A stretch of DNA of 40,433 nt. Origin: an uncultured Lachnospiraceae bacterium. Lineage in GTDB: Bacteria; Bacillota; Clostridia; Lachnospirales; Lachnospiraceae. Shown one piece after another: positions 24,618-33,134 of this stretch. Numbering within the stretch: the first letter of the stretch is position 1; every line of letters starts with the position of its first letter. The notes beneath the pieces are model-generated. The model ran no database searches and had not been told where the DNA came from. It saw nothing but the letters and a program-made list of their open reading frames with translations. Made by a program: the position numbers and the translations under genes. The DNA lies in NCBI GenBank assembly GCA_950097145.1, contig CATNCF010000027.1, forward strand, positions 1 through 40,433. Reading direction: 5' to 3'.

Positions 24618-24974
24618 ATGAAGGCTCTGTTTGTGGAATATCCCAAATGTTCTACCTGCCAGAAGGCGAAGAAATGGCTGCTGGAGCATCAGGTGGAGTT
24701 TACAGAACGTAATATTAAAGAAGAAAATCCATCCAGTGAAGAATTAAAAGAATGGCATGAAAGAAGCGGCCTGGATATCAAACGTTTTTTCAATACCAGC
24801 GGGATATTATATAAGGAAATGAAGTTAAAGGAGCGTCTGCCGGAACTGACGTTAGAAGAGAAGTATGAACTGCTTGCCACAGACGGAATGTTGGTAAAAC
24901 GTCCGGTTCTTGTGACGGAACAGGGTGTGCTGACAGGATTTAAACCGGAAGAATGGGAGAAGCTGACAGAGTAA
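24618..24974 (+). CDS. ArsC/Spx/MgsR-family protein
   Basis: A 118-residue thioredoxin-fold protein of the arsenate reductase-like family. The CSTC redox motif (residues 12-15, PKCSTCQKA) matches the CxxC of Spx and MgsR. The family segments NTSGILYKEM and DGMLVKRPVLV (cis-Pro active-site loop) are present. The group includes glutaredoxin-coupled arsenate reductases and RNA-polymerase-binding regulators; without arsenic genes nearby a role in redox response or as orphan reductase is as likely. Start ATG 24618 follows GAGGAGG. Its stop overlaps the acylphosphatase start (TAATG). Confidence 0.88.
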   Translation: MKALFVEYPKCSTCQKAKKWLLEHQVEFTERNIKEENPSSEELKEWHERSGLDIKRFFNTSGILYKEMKLKERLPELTLEEKYELLATDGMLVKRPVLVTEQGVLTGFKPEEWEKLTE

Positions 24975-25249
24975 TGGCTGTGAAACGGGAACATTTTATT
25001 TTTACCGGAAAAGTACAGGGTGTTGGATTTCGGTACAAGGCCGGCCGGCTGGCACGCCATTATGGGATAACTGGCTGGATTAGAAATTGTGCAGATGGTT
25101 CTGTGGAAGCGCAGCTTCAGGGAAGGGAGGAATCGCTGGATCTGGTGCTGCAGGGACTGCATCAGGACACTTACATCCGCATAGACTGGATTACAAGGAA
25201 TCCTATGGAACTGGATATGGGAGAACGGGGATTTTCAGTGAGGTATTGA
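24974..25249 (+). CDS. acylphosphatase
   Basis: A 91-residue cytosolic enzyme that hydrolyses the carboxyl-phosphate bond of acylphosphates. The catalytic arginine is in VQGVGFRY and the catalytic asparagine in GWIRNCADGSVEA, both at standard positions; the C-terminal FSVRY strand completes the ferredoxin-like fold. I chose ATG 24974, which overlaps the preceding stop codon by one base and gives the normal family length; ATG 24953 in the same frame would add seven residues. It is translationally coupled to the Spx/ArsC-like gene. Confidence 0.92.
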   Translation: MAVKREHFIFTGKVQGVGFRYKAGRLARHYGITGWIRNCADGSVEAQLQGREESLDLVLQGLHQDTYIRIDWITRNPMELDMGERGFSVRY

Positions 25250-25319
25250 TTATCTGTAAATAAAATACTGCAGCAAGCTGCAGGATATGGATTCGTACGA
25301 AAATGAAGGAGGAGAAGGT

Positions 25320-26786
25320 ATGTTAAGAAATTGGAATAAACCAGAGAAACCGGATGGAGCAGAACTGGATGAACGGCTGGAAGCAGCCAGAATGAAATTA
25401 AGAGTGCAGCAGATGCTGATTAAAGAACGCAAGATCCCGGTATTTGTATTGTTTGAGGGCTGGGGGACTGCAGGCAAGGGAAGCATATTGGGAAAATTGA
25501 TTCTTAATATTGATCCCAGGTTTTTCAAAGTTGCAACTATGGATATCCCTACCGAAGAGGAGAAGAGGAAACCCTTTTTATATCGTTACTTTGTTAAGAT
25601 TCCAGAGGCAGGCAAATTTTGTTTTCTGGATTCTGGCTGGATGGATGAGATTACAAAGGGCTGCCTGCATGGTGCAATGAAGGAAAAAGAGTATAAGAAA
25701 CGGATCGACAGTGTCAAACGGTTTGAACGCCAGCTCACAGATAACGGCTATCTGGTAATGAAGTTCTTCTTCCATATCAGCCAGAAAGAACAGAAGAGCA
25801 GAATTAAATCCTTGGAGAAAGAGCAGAGTACAAGCTGGAGAGTCAGCAATGATGATGTGTGGCAGAACGAGCATTATGATAAATGCCTGAAAGTATATGA
25901 CCAATATCTGGACGATACCAATGCCTCTACTTCACCCTGGTATATCGTAGATGCCCAGAGCCGTAAATGGGCGCAGCTTCAGGTACTTGAGACATTGGTG
26001 AATGGGATAGATACTGCATTGCAGAATAGCGCTATGGCGGTGCCGCTTTTGCAGAATGTATTCCCATTGGAGAAACTGCCGAGACTGTCGGAGATTCCAT
26101 TGGATAAAACGGTTGAGGATCAGGAGTATAAGATTGAGCTTAAGGAGCTTCAGGATAAACTCAGGGGACTGCACAATGAGCTGTACCGCAGGAAGATTCC
26201 AGTAATCATAGCCTATGAAGGATGGGATGCAGCAGGCAAGGGAGGCAACATTAAGCGTATTACCGGGGCGCTGGACCCCAGGGGTTATGAAGTACACCCC
26301 ATTGCAAGTCCGGAACCACATGAGAAGGCAAGACATTATTTATGGCGTTTTTGGAACAGGCTTCCCAAGACGGGACATGTTGCAATTTTTGACAGGACCT
26401 GGTATGGGCGGGTAATGGTGGAGCGCCTGGAAGGTTTTTGCAGTGAAAATGACTGGAAACGCGCTTATAATGAAATCAATGAATTTGAAAAGGAATTGTC
26501 TGATTGGGGAGCAGTCATCATCAAATTCTGGGTACAGATCGATAAGGATGTACAGCTGGAACGTTTTACGGACCGCCAGAATACGCCGGAAAAGCAGTGG
26601 AAGATTACGGATGAAGACTGGAGAAACCGGGAGAAATGGGATCAGTATGAGGAAGCTATTAATGAAATGATGAAGAAGACCAATACATCCTATGCACCGT
26701 GGCATGTTCTTGAATCCAATGATAAAAAATATGCGCGGCTGAAAGCTTTAAAAATTGTAATTAAAGAGATTGAGAAAGTACTATAA
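25320..26786 (+). CDS. polyphosphate:AMP phosphotransferase (two-domain PPK2 family)
   Basis: A 488-residue cytosolic enzyme with two tandem PPK2 P-loop domains, expected to transfer phosphate from polyphosphate to nucleotides (AMP to ADP in two-domain homologues). Walker A motifs are GWGTAGKGS (from residue 47) and GWDAAGKGG (from residue 301). Lid segments with DRTWYGR and the downstream QRFTDR-type region are complete in the second half. In the first half the lid reads DSGWMDE, so it has lost the DRSWYxR residues; in known two-domain PPK2 enzymes the C-terminal half is the active one. Start ATG 25320 follows AAGGAGGAGAAGG; ATG 25287 has no site. A short palindrome (CTGCAGCAAGCTGCAG, 25268-25283) lies upstream. 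Confidence 0.92.
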   Translation: MLRNWNKPEKPDGAELDERLEAARMKLRVQQMLIKERKIPVFVLFEGWGTAGKGSILGKLILNIDPRFFKVATMDIPTEEEKRKPFLYRYFVKIPEAGKFCFLDSGWMDEITKGCLHGAMKEKEYKKRIDSVKRFERQLTDNGYLVMKFFFHISQKEQKSRIKSLEKEQSTSWRVSNDDVWQNEHYDKCLKVYDQYLDDTNASTSPWYIVDAQSRKWAQLQVLETLVNGIDTALQNSAMAVPLLQNVFPLEKLPRLSEIPLDKTVEDQEYKIELKELQDKLRGLHNELYRRKIPVIIAYEGWDAAGKGGNIKRITGALDPRGYEVHPIASPEPHEKARHYLWRFWNRLPKTGHVAIFDRTWYGRVMVERLEGFCSENDWKRAYNEINEFEKELSDWGAVIIKFWVQIDKDVQLERFTDRQNTPEKQWKITDEDWRNREKWDQYEEAINEMMKKTNTSYAPWHVLESNDKKYARLKALKIVIKEIEKVL

Positions 26787-26860
26787 TAGAAACATCAGGA
26801 AGGGTGCGGAGAAATCAGAAAGAGAAACCTGCACTGGACGAAAGGATGGGACAGCATAAA

Positions 26861-27640
26861 ATGGAACTAAAAGAATTTATGGACTTATCGAAATTGCAAA
26901 AGATTCAGGATGATTTCTCTAATGCCACAGGTCTTGCAGCTATTGCGGTAGGAATGGATGGGCAGTACCTGACAGAGGGAAGCAATTTTACGGATTTCTG
27001 CATGAAGTATACCAGGGGTTCCCAGGAGGGAAAACGACGTTGCGTGAAATGTGATAATGAGTGTACAGGTACATATTTCTGCCACGCGGGTCTGATGGAT
27101 TTTTCCGTGGATATTATGGTAAACGGAGAGCAGGTGGGGGCTATCATTGGCGGACAGGTACTGCCTGGGCCGCCGGATGAAGATAAATTCCGCCAGACCG
27201 CCCAGGAATTGGGAATCAATCCAGATGAGTATATTAATGCGCTGCGGAAGGTTCCTGTCAGTACGGAATCTAAAATACGAGCCTCAGCAAATTTGCTGGG
27301 GATTATTGTGAACCAGCTTGTGAACCTGGAGTATTTTAAGTACAGTAATGCAGATCGGCTCAGCGGGGTGCAGAAGGGCGTGGAAGAGTCCAATGAACTA
27401 ATTCAGACGATCAACGATAATACCAGCTACTTAAAAGCCATCGCCAAAAAGCAGAATATTTTGTCATTAAATGCAAGTATTGAAGCGGCTCGGAGCGGGG
27501 AAGCAGGAGCAGGATTTGCAGTTGTTGCAAAAAATATGCAGGAGCTTTCTTCACAGTCAGCCGTAATTTACACGGATATTGAGAAATCAGTGGCAGAAAT
27601 CACAGAGCGGATATCTTCTTTGGTATCCCTGTTTGATTAA
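26861..27640 (+). CDS. PocR-domain soluble chemoreceptor-like protein
   Basis: A 259-residue protein with no membrane segment. An N-terminal PocR ligand-binding domain (about residues 5-160) carries the cysteine cluster GKRRCVKCDNECTGTYFCHAG, which may bind metal or a small organic ligand. The C terminus is a shortened methyl-accepting signalling hairpin whose tip LNASIEAARSGEAGAGFAVVA is close to the CheA/CheW-binding consensus, but only about 60 residues of coiled coil follow. It may feed a cytoplasmic chemotaxis array or act alone. Start uncertain: GTG 26804, ATG 26846 and ATG 26861 are all in frame and none has an ideal ribosome site; I chose the last because the core domain begins MELKEFMDL. 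Confidence 0.85.
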   Translation: MELKEFMDLSKLQKIQDDFSNATGLAAIAVGMDGQYLTEGSNFTDFCMKYTRGSQEGKRRCVKCDNECTGTYFCHAGLMDFSVDIMVNGEQVGAIIGGQVLPGPPDEDKFRQTAQELGINPDEYINALRKVPVSTESKIRASANLLGIIVNQLVNLEYFKYSNADRLSGVQKGVEESNELIQTINDNTSYLKAIAKKQNILSLNASIEAARSGEAGAGFAVVAKNMQELSSQSAVIYTDIEKSVAEITERISSLVSLFD

Positions 27641-27702
27641 AATATTTCGAATGAAATTTATCATTAAGGACTCTTAATTTATAGAAGGTTCTATACAAGA
27701 AT

Positions 27703-27745
27703 AAAGATCAGATTGGAAGATACCGTTCCGTCTGATCTTTTTCAC
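27703..27745 (+). terminator. intrinsic terminator after the PocR gene
   Basis: AAAGATCAGA (27703-27712) pairs perfectly with TCTGATCTTT (27731-27740), with an inner GGAA/TTCC pairing and a T-tract at the end. It closes the PocR transcript. Confidence 0.85.
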
Positions 27746-27796
27746 TATTTCTTAATAAAAAACAGTTTTAAATTAATACATGACATTCTTGATATT

Positions 27797-27805
27797 TGGT
27801 ATAAT
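27797..27805 (+). promoter_or_regulatory. extended -10 promoter of the YdcF gene
   Basis: TGGTATAAT fits the extended -10 consensus TGnTATAAT exactly. No good -35 is visible. AAAGGAG at 27825-27831 precedes the gene. Confidence 0.6.
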
Positions 27806-27843
27806 GATTGACAAGAGTGATACGAAAGGAGTACAAAAAGAAC

Positions 27844-28590
27844 ATGAAAAAAATTAGCTTGATTCTCGGCAGTTTGTGCCTGCTGTATTTTGCCGCGTAT
27901 GCAGTACTTACTGGCCTGACGAATTTATTTACATATTTTTGGTGCCTGCTGGGGATGATTCTTATTTCGGCGTCTGTTTTTTGGGAAACACTGATGAGAT
28001 GGATAAAAATTCTGCCAAAATGGATTAAGATCCCAACATTCAGCATTGCCGGCATTTGTATTGCTGCACTATTGATAGCGGAAGGAATCTGCATTTTTTA
28101 CAGTGTTAAGAAACCAGATCCGGGCGCCGATTATATGATTGTTTTGGGAGCGCAGGTTCGGGGGAAAACACCTTCTTACAATCTTGCAAGGCGTCTGGAT
28201 GCAGCCTATGAATACTTGCTGGAGAGTGAAAATACAGTAGCGATTCTGTCTGGCGGGAAAGGGCCGGGAGAAGAACTCCCAGAGGCCCAGGCTATGGCAG
28301 AATATTTGGTGGAGAAAGGTGTTCCCATGGAGCGGATGATTTTGGAAGAACAGTCCAGGAATACCGACGAAAATATACGGTTTTCCAAGAAAAAGGCAGA
28401 TCTGGAGAATGCCTCTGTTGTGGTTGTTACCAGTAATTTCCATGTTTTCCGTGGTGTTTCGATTGCCAAAAAGCAGGGACTTACCAGAGTGGAAGGCCTT
28501 GGGGCAAAGATTATGTGGTTTACCATTCCCAACCTTTATTTGCGGGAGGCTGCTGCAATTTTGAAATACGCAGTCTGCAGGCAAATTTAA
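27844..28590 (+). CDS. YdcF family membrane protein (DUF218)
   Basis: A 248-residue protein with three N-terminal helices (about residues 4-22, 28-48 and 60-82) and a C-terminal DUF218 domain. The domain's hallmarks are YMIVLGAQVRGKTPSYNLARRLD, AILSGGKGPGEELPEAQAMAEYL, EEQSRNTDENIRFS and VVTSNFHVFRG. The family is linked to ElyC and SanA envelope proteins, and some members bind S-adenosylmethionine; the reaction is not known. The start at ATG 27844 is 12 bases after AAAGGAG, a long but usable spacing. Promoter and terminators on both sides suggest a single-gene transcript. Confidence 0.88.
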   Translation: MKKISLILGSLCLLYFAAYAVLTGLTNLFTYFWCLLGMILISASVFWETLMRWIKILPKWIKIPTFSIAGICIAALLIAEGICIFYSVKKPDPGADYMIVLGAQVRGKTPSYNLARRLDAAYEYLLESENTVAILSGGKGPGEELPEAQAMAEYLVEKGVPMERMILEEQSRNTDENIRFSKKKADLENASVVVVTSNFHVFRGVSIAKKQGLTRVEGLGAKIMWFTIPNLYLREAAAILKYAVCRQI

Positions 28591-28622
28591 AGTATCTCAG
28601 CAAATATGTTGAAATAAAAGTA

Positions 28623-28678
28623 TAAAATTCCTCTATTTACAAATACTAACGGCAGAAAATGTAAATGGAGGAATTTTA
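28623..28678 (+). promoter_or_regulatory. 19-bp inverted repeat covering the spoVT ribosome site
   Basis: TAAAATTCCTCTATTTACA (28623-28641) is complementary to 28660-28678 over all 19 positions, with one T:G wobble, across an 18-base loop. The right arm contains GGAGGA, the ribosome site for ATG 28682, so the folded RNA would hide it. As DNA it could instead be an operator. No convincing sigma-G or sigma-A promoter can be fixed upstream. Confidence 0.75.
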
Positions 28679-28681
28679 TTT

Positions 28682-29230
28682 ATGAAAGCAACGGGAATTG
28701 TTCGAAGAATAGATGATTTAGGGAGAGTAGTAGTGCCAAAAGAAATCCGCCGTACCCTGCGGATCAGGGAGGGGGATCCCCTGGAGATCTTTACCGATCG
28801 GGAAGGCGAAATAATTTTGAAAAAATATTCTCCCATTGGGGAACTGGGACAATTTGCAGGATTATATGCGGAAAGCCTTGCCCAGACCAGCGGCTGTCTG
28901 GTATGCATTACGGACAGGGATCATGTGATTGCCGCGGCAGGCACAGGGAAAAAGGAATTTGACGGCAAGCCCATCAGCAAGCAGCTTGAAAATGTCATCA
29001 CCGACAGGGAAACCTTCTGCGCCCGCAAAGATGACAAAGGATTTGTGAAGATCACTCTGGATGATGCCGGAGAATTTCAGTCTCAGGTTGTGTCCACCAT
29101 TATCTGTGAAGGAGACGCCATTGGCTCAGTAGTGATGTATAACCGGGATGATAACGGCGGCGTTGGCGAGACAGAAAGTAAACTTGCCAGGGTTGCGGCA
29201 GGTTTCCTGGGGCGGCAGATGGAACAATAA
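28682..29230 (+). CDS. spoVT: stage V sporulation protein T, AbrB-family regulator
   Basis: A 182-residue transcription factor. The N-terminal 50 residues are an AbrB/MazE-type DNA-binding domain (MKATGIVRRIDDLGRVVVPK, then REGDPLEIFTDREGEIILKKY), followed by a GAF-like sensor domain (about 55-180) that is diagnostic of SpoVT. In Bacillus it tunes sigma-G-dependent forespore genes and so spore quality. It implies that the host forms spores or descends from spore-formers. GGAGGA lies 9 bases before ATG, within a long inverted repeat. It converges with the deacetylase gene, with 10 bases between stops. Confidence 0.95.
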   Translation: MKATGIVRRIDDLGRVVVPKEIRRTLRIREGDPLEIFTDREGEIILKKYSPIGELGQFAGLYAESLAQTSGCLVCITDRDHVIAAAGTGKKEFDGKPISKQLENVITDRETFCARKDDKGFVKITLDDAGEFQSQVVSTIICEGDAIGSVVMYNRDDNGGVGETESKLARVAAGFLGRQMEQ

Positions 29231-29240
29231 GCTCCATCTG

Positions 29241-30236
29241 TTAGCGGTAATGTACGGGCGGAACGTTCTTATCCAGTGAACGGAATTCGTATCCTGCACT
29301 TGACAGATTCTCCAGTACAGTGGGGAGCGCGGCAAGGGTGGCATTTTTTCCGCTGCCGTCATGCATCAGCACCACCGGATTCTCCACATTTCCAATGTTA
29401 TTGCAGATATTATCTATGATGTTTGCCCGGGTAGTAAGGCTGCTGCCGTCCCCGGAACTGACATTCCAGTCAAAGTATTGAAAGCCGCGGCGTTCCAGTT
29501 CGTCAATAATATCATTGACTACATAGGAGGAACCGTTGTTGCTGCCTCCGGGAAACCGCAGCAGAGAGGGGGTATATCCGGTATGTTCCACTACCCAGTC
29601 AAAGACTTTTTCAAGATCAGACAGGAATGCGTCTTGGGAGGCATAGATTTGACTGTAATTGTGACTGTAAGAATGGAGGGCAAGGGCATGCCCTCTTTTT
29701 ACAATTTCAGGTAAATATTCGGCATATTCTTCATTATTTTTACATACCACAAAAAATGTTGCCTTGGCATTATACTGGTCCAGCAAATCCAGTACCTTGG
29801 GGGTTAAACTTGAGGGACCGTCATCAAAGGTGAGGTAAGCAATTTTTTCTTCATTTTCCGCCTGTTCATCTTCACTATCTGCATAGAGATTGGGATAAGG
29901 ATCTGTGCTGTTGTCTTCATAGTCATTGTCTTCTTCTGTGTCGGAGCCGTTGGAATCTTCAGAATCTTGTTCCTGGCTGATGGAATCAATTTGCTGGGAT
30001 AATTCAGAAATATATTCCTTCTGCCCTTCCAGATAAGCTTCCTTTTCTTCCAATTCTTCATTGCTGTGTGTCAATTTTGAGCTTAATTCAGAATTGTTTT
30101 GCTGAAGCTGAGATGCCTGAGTCTCTAATGTCTGGCAGCGTCCGTTTAGATTCAGGTATTGAAAGCCAAAAAATCCGATGCTGCACAGGAGCAGAACAGA
30201 GAAGATTAGTATAGGGATAAATATTTTTTTCTTCAT
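29241..30236 (-). CDS. polysaccharide deacetylase (NodB/PgdA-like), membrane-anchored
   Basis: A 331-residue cell-surface enzyme predicted to remove N-acetyl groups from peptidoglycan or a related glycan. One N-terminal anchor helix (about 5-26) leads into a coiled coil (35-85), then a very acidic linker (about 88-130, Asp/Glu/Ser-rich), then the NodB domain. Its five motifs are complete: TFDDG (Asp138-Asp139), HSYSH (metal histidines), RFPGG, DWNVSSGDG and VLMHD. Start ATG 30236 follows AAAAGGAGAA; the longer frame from 30299 runs over the promoter. The catalytic residues are intact, so it should be active. Confidence 0.92.
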   Translation of the reverse strand: MKKKIFIPILIFSVLLLCSIGFFGFQYLNLNGRCQTLETQASQLQQNNSELSSKLTHSNEELEEKEAYLEGQKEYISELSQQIDSISQEQDSEDSNGSDTEEDNDYEDNSTDPYPNLYADSEDEQAENEEKIAYLTFDDGPSSLTPKVLDLLDQYNAKATFFVVCKNNEEYAEYLPEIVKRGHALALHSYSHNYSQIYASQDAFLSDLEKVFDWVVEHTGYTPSLLRFPGGSNNGSSYVVNDIIDELERRGFQYFDWNVSSGDGSSLTTRANIIDNICNNIGNVENPVVLMHDGSGKNATLAALPTVLENLSSAGYEFRSLDKNVPPVHYR

Positions 30237-30270
30237 GTTAAATTCTCCTTTTGTATTTCGTTCCTGTATT

Positions 30271-30299
30271 AGTATACAAAAAGAAAAATATTTCAACAA
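30271..30299 (-). promoter_or_regulatory. promoter of the deacetylase gene
   Basis: On the minus strand TTGTTG (30299-30294), a 17-base spacer and TATACT (30276-30271) precede the gene by about 35 bases. Confidence 0.7.
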
Positions 30300-30349
30300 G
30301 CCCCTAATCTTAATTTATAGAAAGTTAATTAAGATAGCCATGAAACGAC

Positions 30350-30378
30350 TTGTATATTTTATTTATTTGAAATATAAT
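30350..30378 (+). promoter_or_regulatory. promoter of the YhaO/YhaN-like operon
   Basis: TTGTAT at 30350-30355, 17 bases, a perfect TATAAT at 30373-30378. The leader is about 57 bases and ends in AAAGGAG before ATG 30442. Confidence 0.75.
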
Positions 30379-30441
30379 AAAATTTAGACATGAAATCAGC
30401 AAAAGAACCAATTAATTAGAAAACACAAAGGAGAAACTTTC

Positions 30442-31482
30442 ATGAAGTTTATTCATATAGCCGATATACATTTAGGAGCAAAGTCTGGCAGAGAGAGAAA
30501 AAAAGCAATGGACAGTTATAGCTGGCAGGCATTTTCAGATGTAATCCGAAAGGCCGGGGAAGAACAGGTGCAGATACTTTTAATTGCAGGAGACCTCTTC
30601 CACAGGCAGCCGCTGGTGCGGGAATTAAAGGAAGTAAATTACCAATTTTCCAGGATTCCCCAGACCCAGGTTGTATTGATGGCCGGCAATCGCGATTATC
30701 TTGCGCCTGAGTCCTGCTACCGGACCTTTCCCTGGGGGGAAAATGTACATTTTCTGAAACAGGAACATATGGACTATGTGGAGTTGGAAGGAATGGACAC
30801 CAGAGTGTATGGGTTCAGCTATTATCATAAAGAAATAACAGAGCCGTTATACCAGAACATTAAGGTAAAGAAAGACGGTTTTTGTAATATTCTGCTTGCG
30901 CATGGAGGGGATGAGAAGCATGTCCCGTTCCGAAGCAATGATTTTGTTCAGTGTGATTTTGATTATGTGGCGTTAGGGCATGTTCATAAGCCAGTGGAGA
31001 TTGTGAAAAATAAGGTTGTGATGGCAGGGGCTCTGCAGCCCATTGAATTTAGCGACACTGGGGAACATGGCTGCTTTCTGGGTGAGATAAAGGAACATAA
31101 GTGTACGGTGGAGTTTATACCGCTGCATTATTGTGAATATGTGCCTCTGAACCTGAAAGTCAGCCCGGAAATCGGCCAGAGTGCATTAAAAGAATTTATA
31201 ACTGCACGGCTGCGTGTGGCGCCGGAGTATCAGAAATTCAAGATTACTTTAAGTGGGTTCTGTGATGAGGAACATCCGGTGGATGCAGAGGAATTAAAGA
31301 AAATGGACCGGGTAGTACAGGTGGTGGATAAGTGCCGTGCAGATTATGATTTTGAGAAGCTGAAGCTTAAGTATGGACAACAGATTTTGGGAAGGTACAT
31401 CAGAACGTTGGAGGAAATGCCTCAGAACGAAGTTACGAAGAAAGCACTATATTATGGCGTGGAGGCGTTGATGGCAGAATGA
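30442..31482 (+). CDS. SbcD/Mre11/YhaO-like metallophosphoesterase (DNA repair nuclease)
   Basis: A 346-residue calcineurin-fold protein. Metal motifs DIHLG (8-12), GDLFH and GHVH are intact, as is HGG. The motif normally GNHD reads GNRD: residue 84 is Arg (CGC, 30691-30693) instead of the histidine that in Mre11/SbcD enzymes stabilises the transition state. One base change from CAC would explain it. The partner ATPase follows with a 4-base overlap (ATGA), the standard SbcCD/YhaON arrangement, so the complex probably acts on DNA ends, but this subunit may have reduced or changed activity. Confidence 0.9.
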   Translation: MKFIHIADIHLGAKSGRERKKAMDSYSWQAFSDVIRKAGEEQVQILLIAGDLFHRQPLVRELKEVNYQFSRIPQTQVVLMAGNRDYLAPESCYRTFPWGENVHFLKQEHMDYVELEGMDTRVYGFSYYHKEITEPLYQNIKVKKDGFCNILLAHGGDEKHVPFRSNDFVQCDFDYVALGHVHKPVEIVKNKVVMAGALQPIEFSDTGEHGCFLGEIKEHKCTVEFIPLHYCEYVPLNLKVSPEIGQSALKEFITARLRVAPEYQKFKITLSGFCDEEHPVDAEELKKMDRVVQVVDKCRADYDFEKLKLKYGQQILGRYIRTLEEMPQNEVTKKALYYGVEALMAE

Positions 31483-33125
31483 AAATAACAGAGATTCAGA
31501 TTAAAAACTTTGGAAAGCTCCATAATATCAATGTACGCCCATTACCGGGGCTGAATGTGATTTATGGAGAAAATGAGACAGGAAAATCTACCATGCAGCA
31601 GTTTATTACCGGAATGCTGTTCGGTATGGAGAAGCAGGAGAAAACCGGAAAAAATGACAGTTACCAGCAGTATGAACCCTGGAACAGCAGTTCCTTTTAT
31701 GCAGGAGCAATGAAATTTACAGTGGGAGGCAAACCATTTTTTCTGGAGCGGAATTTTTATCATAAGGAGAAATCTTCAAGTCTGGTAAATGAAATGGACG
31801 GAGAAAAACTTTCCGTGGAGCAGGGGGATCTGGAAATGCTTCTGGGAGGGATGAAGAAAACCACCTATGAAAATACATACTGTATCCGGCAGGCAGAAAT
31901 AGAAACAAAAGAAGAATTTGCAGAAGTTCTGCAGAATTATTTTGTAAATGCTTCTACTGGAAGTGAAAGTGACATAGACTTGACAGGTGCAAGAAAGCGC
32001 CTGCTGGATAAGAAGAAGGGAGCAGAGCAGCGCTACCACGAAGAGACAGGGCAGCGGAAGGAAGAATTGGAAAAAATACGCTTGGAAGAGAATATCCTTA
32101 AAAAGGATATTGAGCAGTTAAAAGGACAGCAGACAGAGAGTGTTGTAAATATTCCAGGACAGCCCATTAATATGATTATACCAGAGCGCGATACCAATCA
32201 GATGGCAGAGTATCTGCGAGATCTGCGTCAGAAGAAAAAGCAGCAGGGGTATCTTTGGCGGGGCGGCATATCTCTTGTAATAGCGCTGGCAGGATTGCTT
32301 CTGGGTATCTTAAATGCAGTACGTCATCCACTGGGGCAGGGAGCTCCAGGATGGATGGTGCTTCAGTTATTTTTGCTGTTTGTGTTTTTGGGAGGGGCGG
32401 GCAGCGTATGCCATTGGTTCCAAAAGGAACGAAGACTGAAAAAGCTCCGCAGGCAGCAGCAGGAAGAGGCAAAGGAACTTACAATTTCTGCTTCCAGGGA
32501 TATGGAGTGGAAACGTGTTCATGAGGAGCAGGAGAAGCAGGCGAAACATCAGGCAGTAGAAGCGCTGCTTCATGAGCAGCTTGCAGAAAAGCAGGCTATG
32601 CTGATAAATCTCCAGGAAGAAATAGAAGAAGCTCTGGAAGCAGCAGAGGAAGAGAAAGAGCTGGAACAGCAGATACAGGCTTATGAACTGGCCTATACCA
32701 CACTTCAGACTTTGTCCCAGGATATCTATCAGGATAATCGAAACCAGTTGGAGGAGGTAATGTCTCAGATCCTGGCAGAAATGACCCATGGAAAATATAA
32801 TACCATAGGGCTGGATGACCAGATGAATCTTATGGTAGAAAAGGATAATCGTTCTCTGCATCCCTGGCAGGTGAGCCAGGGCGTTATGGAACAGATGTAT
32901 GTAGCGCTTCGGTTTGGGGCGGGCGGAATGTTTACCCAGGAGGAATCTATGCCGATTATTTTGGATGAGGTGTTTGCGGCCTTTGATGAGAAGCGTCTTG
33001 AGGCGGCACTTCAGTGGCTAGGCAGGCAGAACGGACAGATTTTTCTGTTTACCTGTCAGAGAAGGGAGATGGAGATTCTGGAGCGGAATCATATTCCCTA
33101 TGGTAAAATTATGTTAAGCAGATAG
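31479..33125 (+). CDS. YhaN/SbcC-like AAA ATPase with membrane segments
   Basis: A 548-residue SMC/Rad50-like ATPase. Walker A is GENETGKST (about 31-39). A short coiled coil follows, then two transmembrane helices (about 265-285 and 290-312), a second coiled coil (about 320-400) and the C-terminal half with signature-like VSQGVMEQ and Walker B MPIILDEVFAAFD. YhaN-type proteins are commonly 750-1000 residues; here the coiled-coil arms are short. The helices inside the arms are typical of YhaN and would hold the complex at the membrane. The ATG overlaps the preceding stop; the penicillin-binding protein gene follows 9 bases on. Confidence 0.87.
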   Translation: MKITEIQIKNFGKLHNINVRPLPGLNVIYGENETGKSTMQQFITGMLFGMEKQEKTGKNDSYQQYEPWNSSSFYAGAMKFTVGGKPFFLERNFYHKEKSSSLVNEMDGEKLSVEQGDLEMLLGGMKKTTYENTYCIRQAEIETKEEFAEVLQNYFVNASTGSESDIDLTGARKRLLDKKKGAEQRYHEETGQRKEELEKIRLEENILKKDIEQLKGQQTESVVNIPGQPINMIIPERDTNQMAEYLRDLRQKKKQQGYLWRGGISLVIALAGLLLGILNAVRHPLGQGAPGWMVLQLFLLFVFLGGAGSVCHWFQKERRLKKLRRQQQEEAKELTISASRDMEWKRVHEEQEKQAKHQAVEALLHEQLAEKQAMLINLQEEIEEALEAAEEEKELEQQIQAYELAYTTLQTLSQDIYQDNRNQLEEVMSQILAEMTHGKYNTIGLDDQMNLMVEKDNRSLHPWQVSQGVMEQMYVALRFGAGGMFTQEESMPIILDEVFAAFDEKRLEAALQWLGRQNGQIFLFTCQRREMEILERNHIPYGKIMLSR

Positions 33126-33134
33126 GAACAGCCT

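Noticed and set aside
25268..25283. Palindrome before the PPK2 gene as a terminator
   Set aside because: Stem of 7 bp with no T-run; too weak to call.
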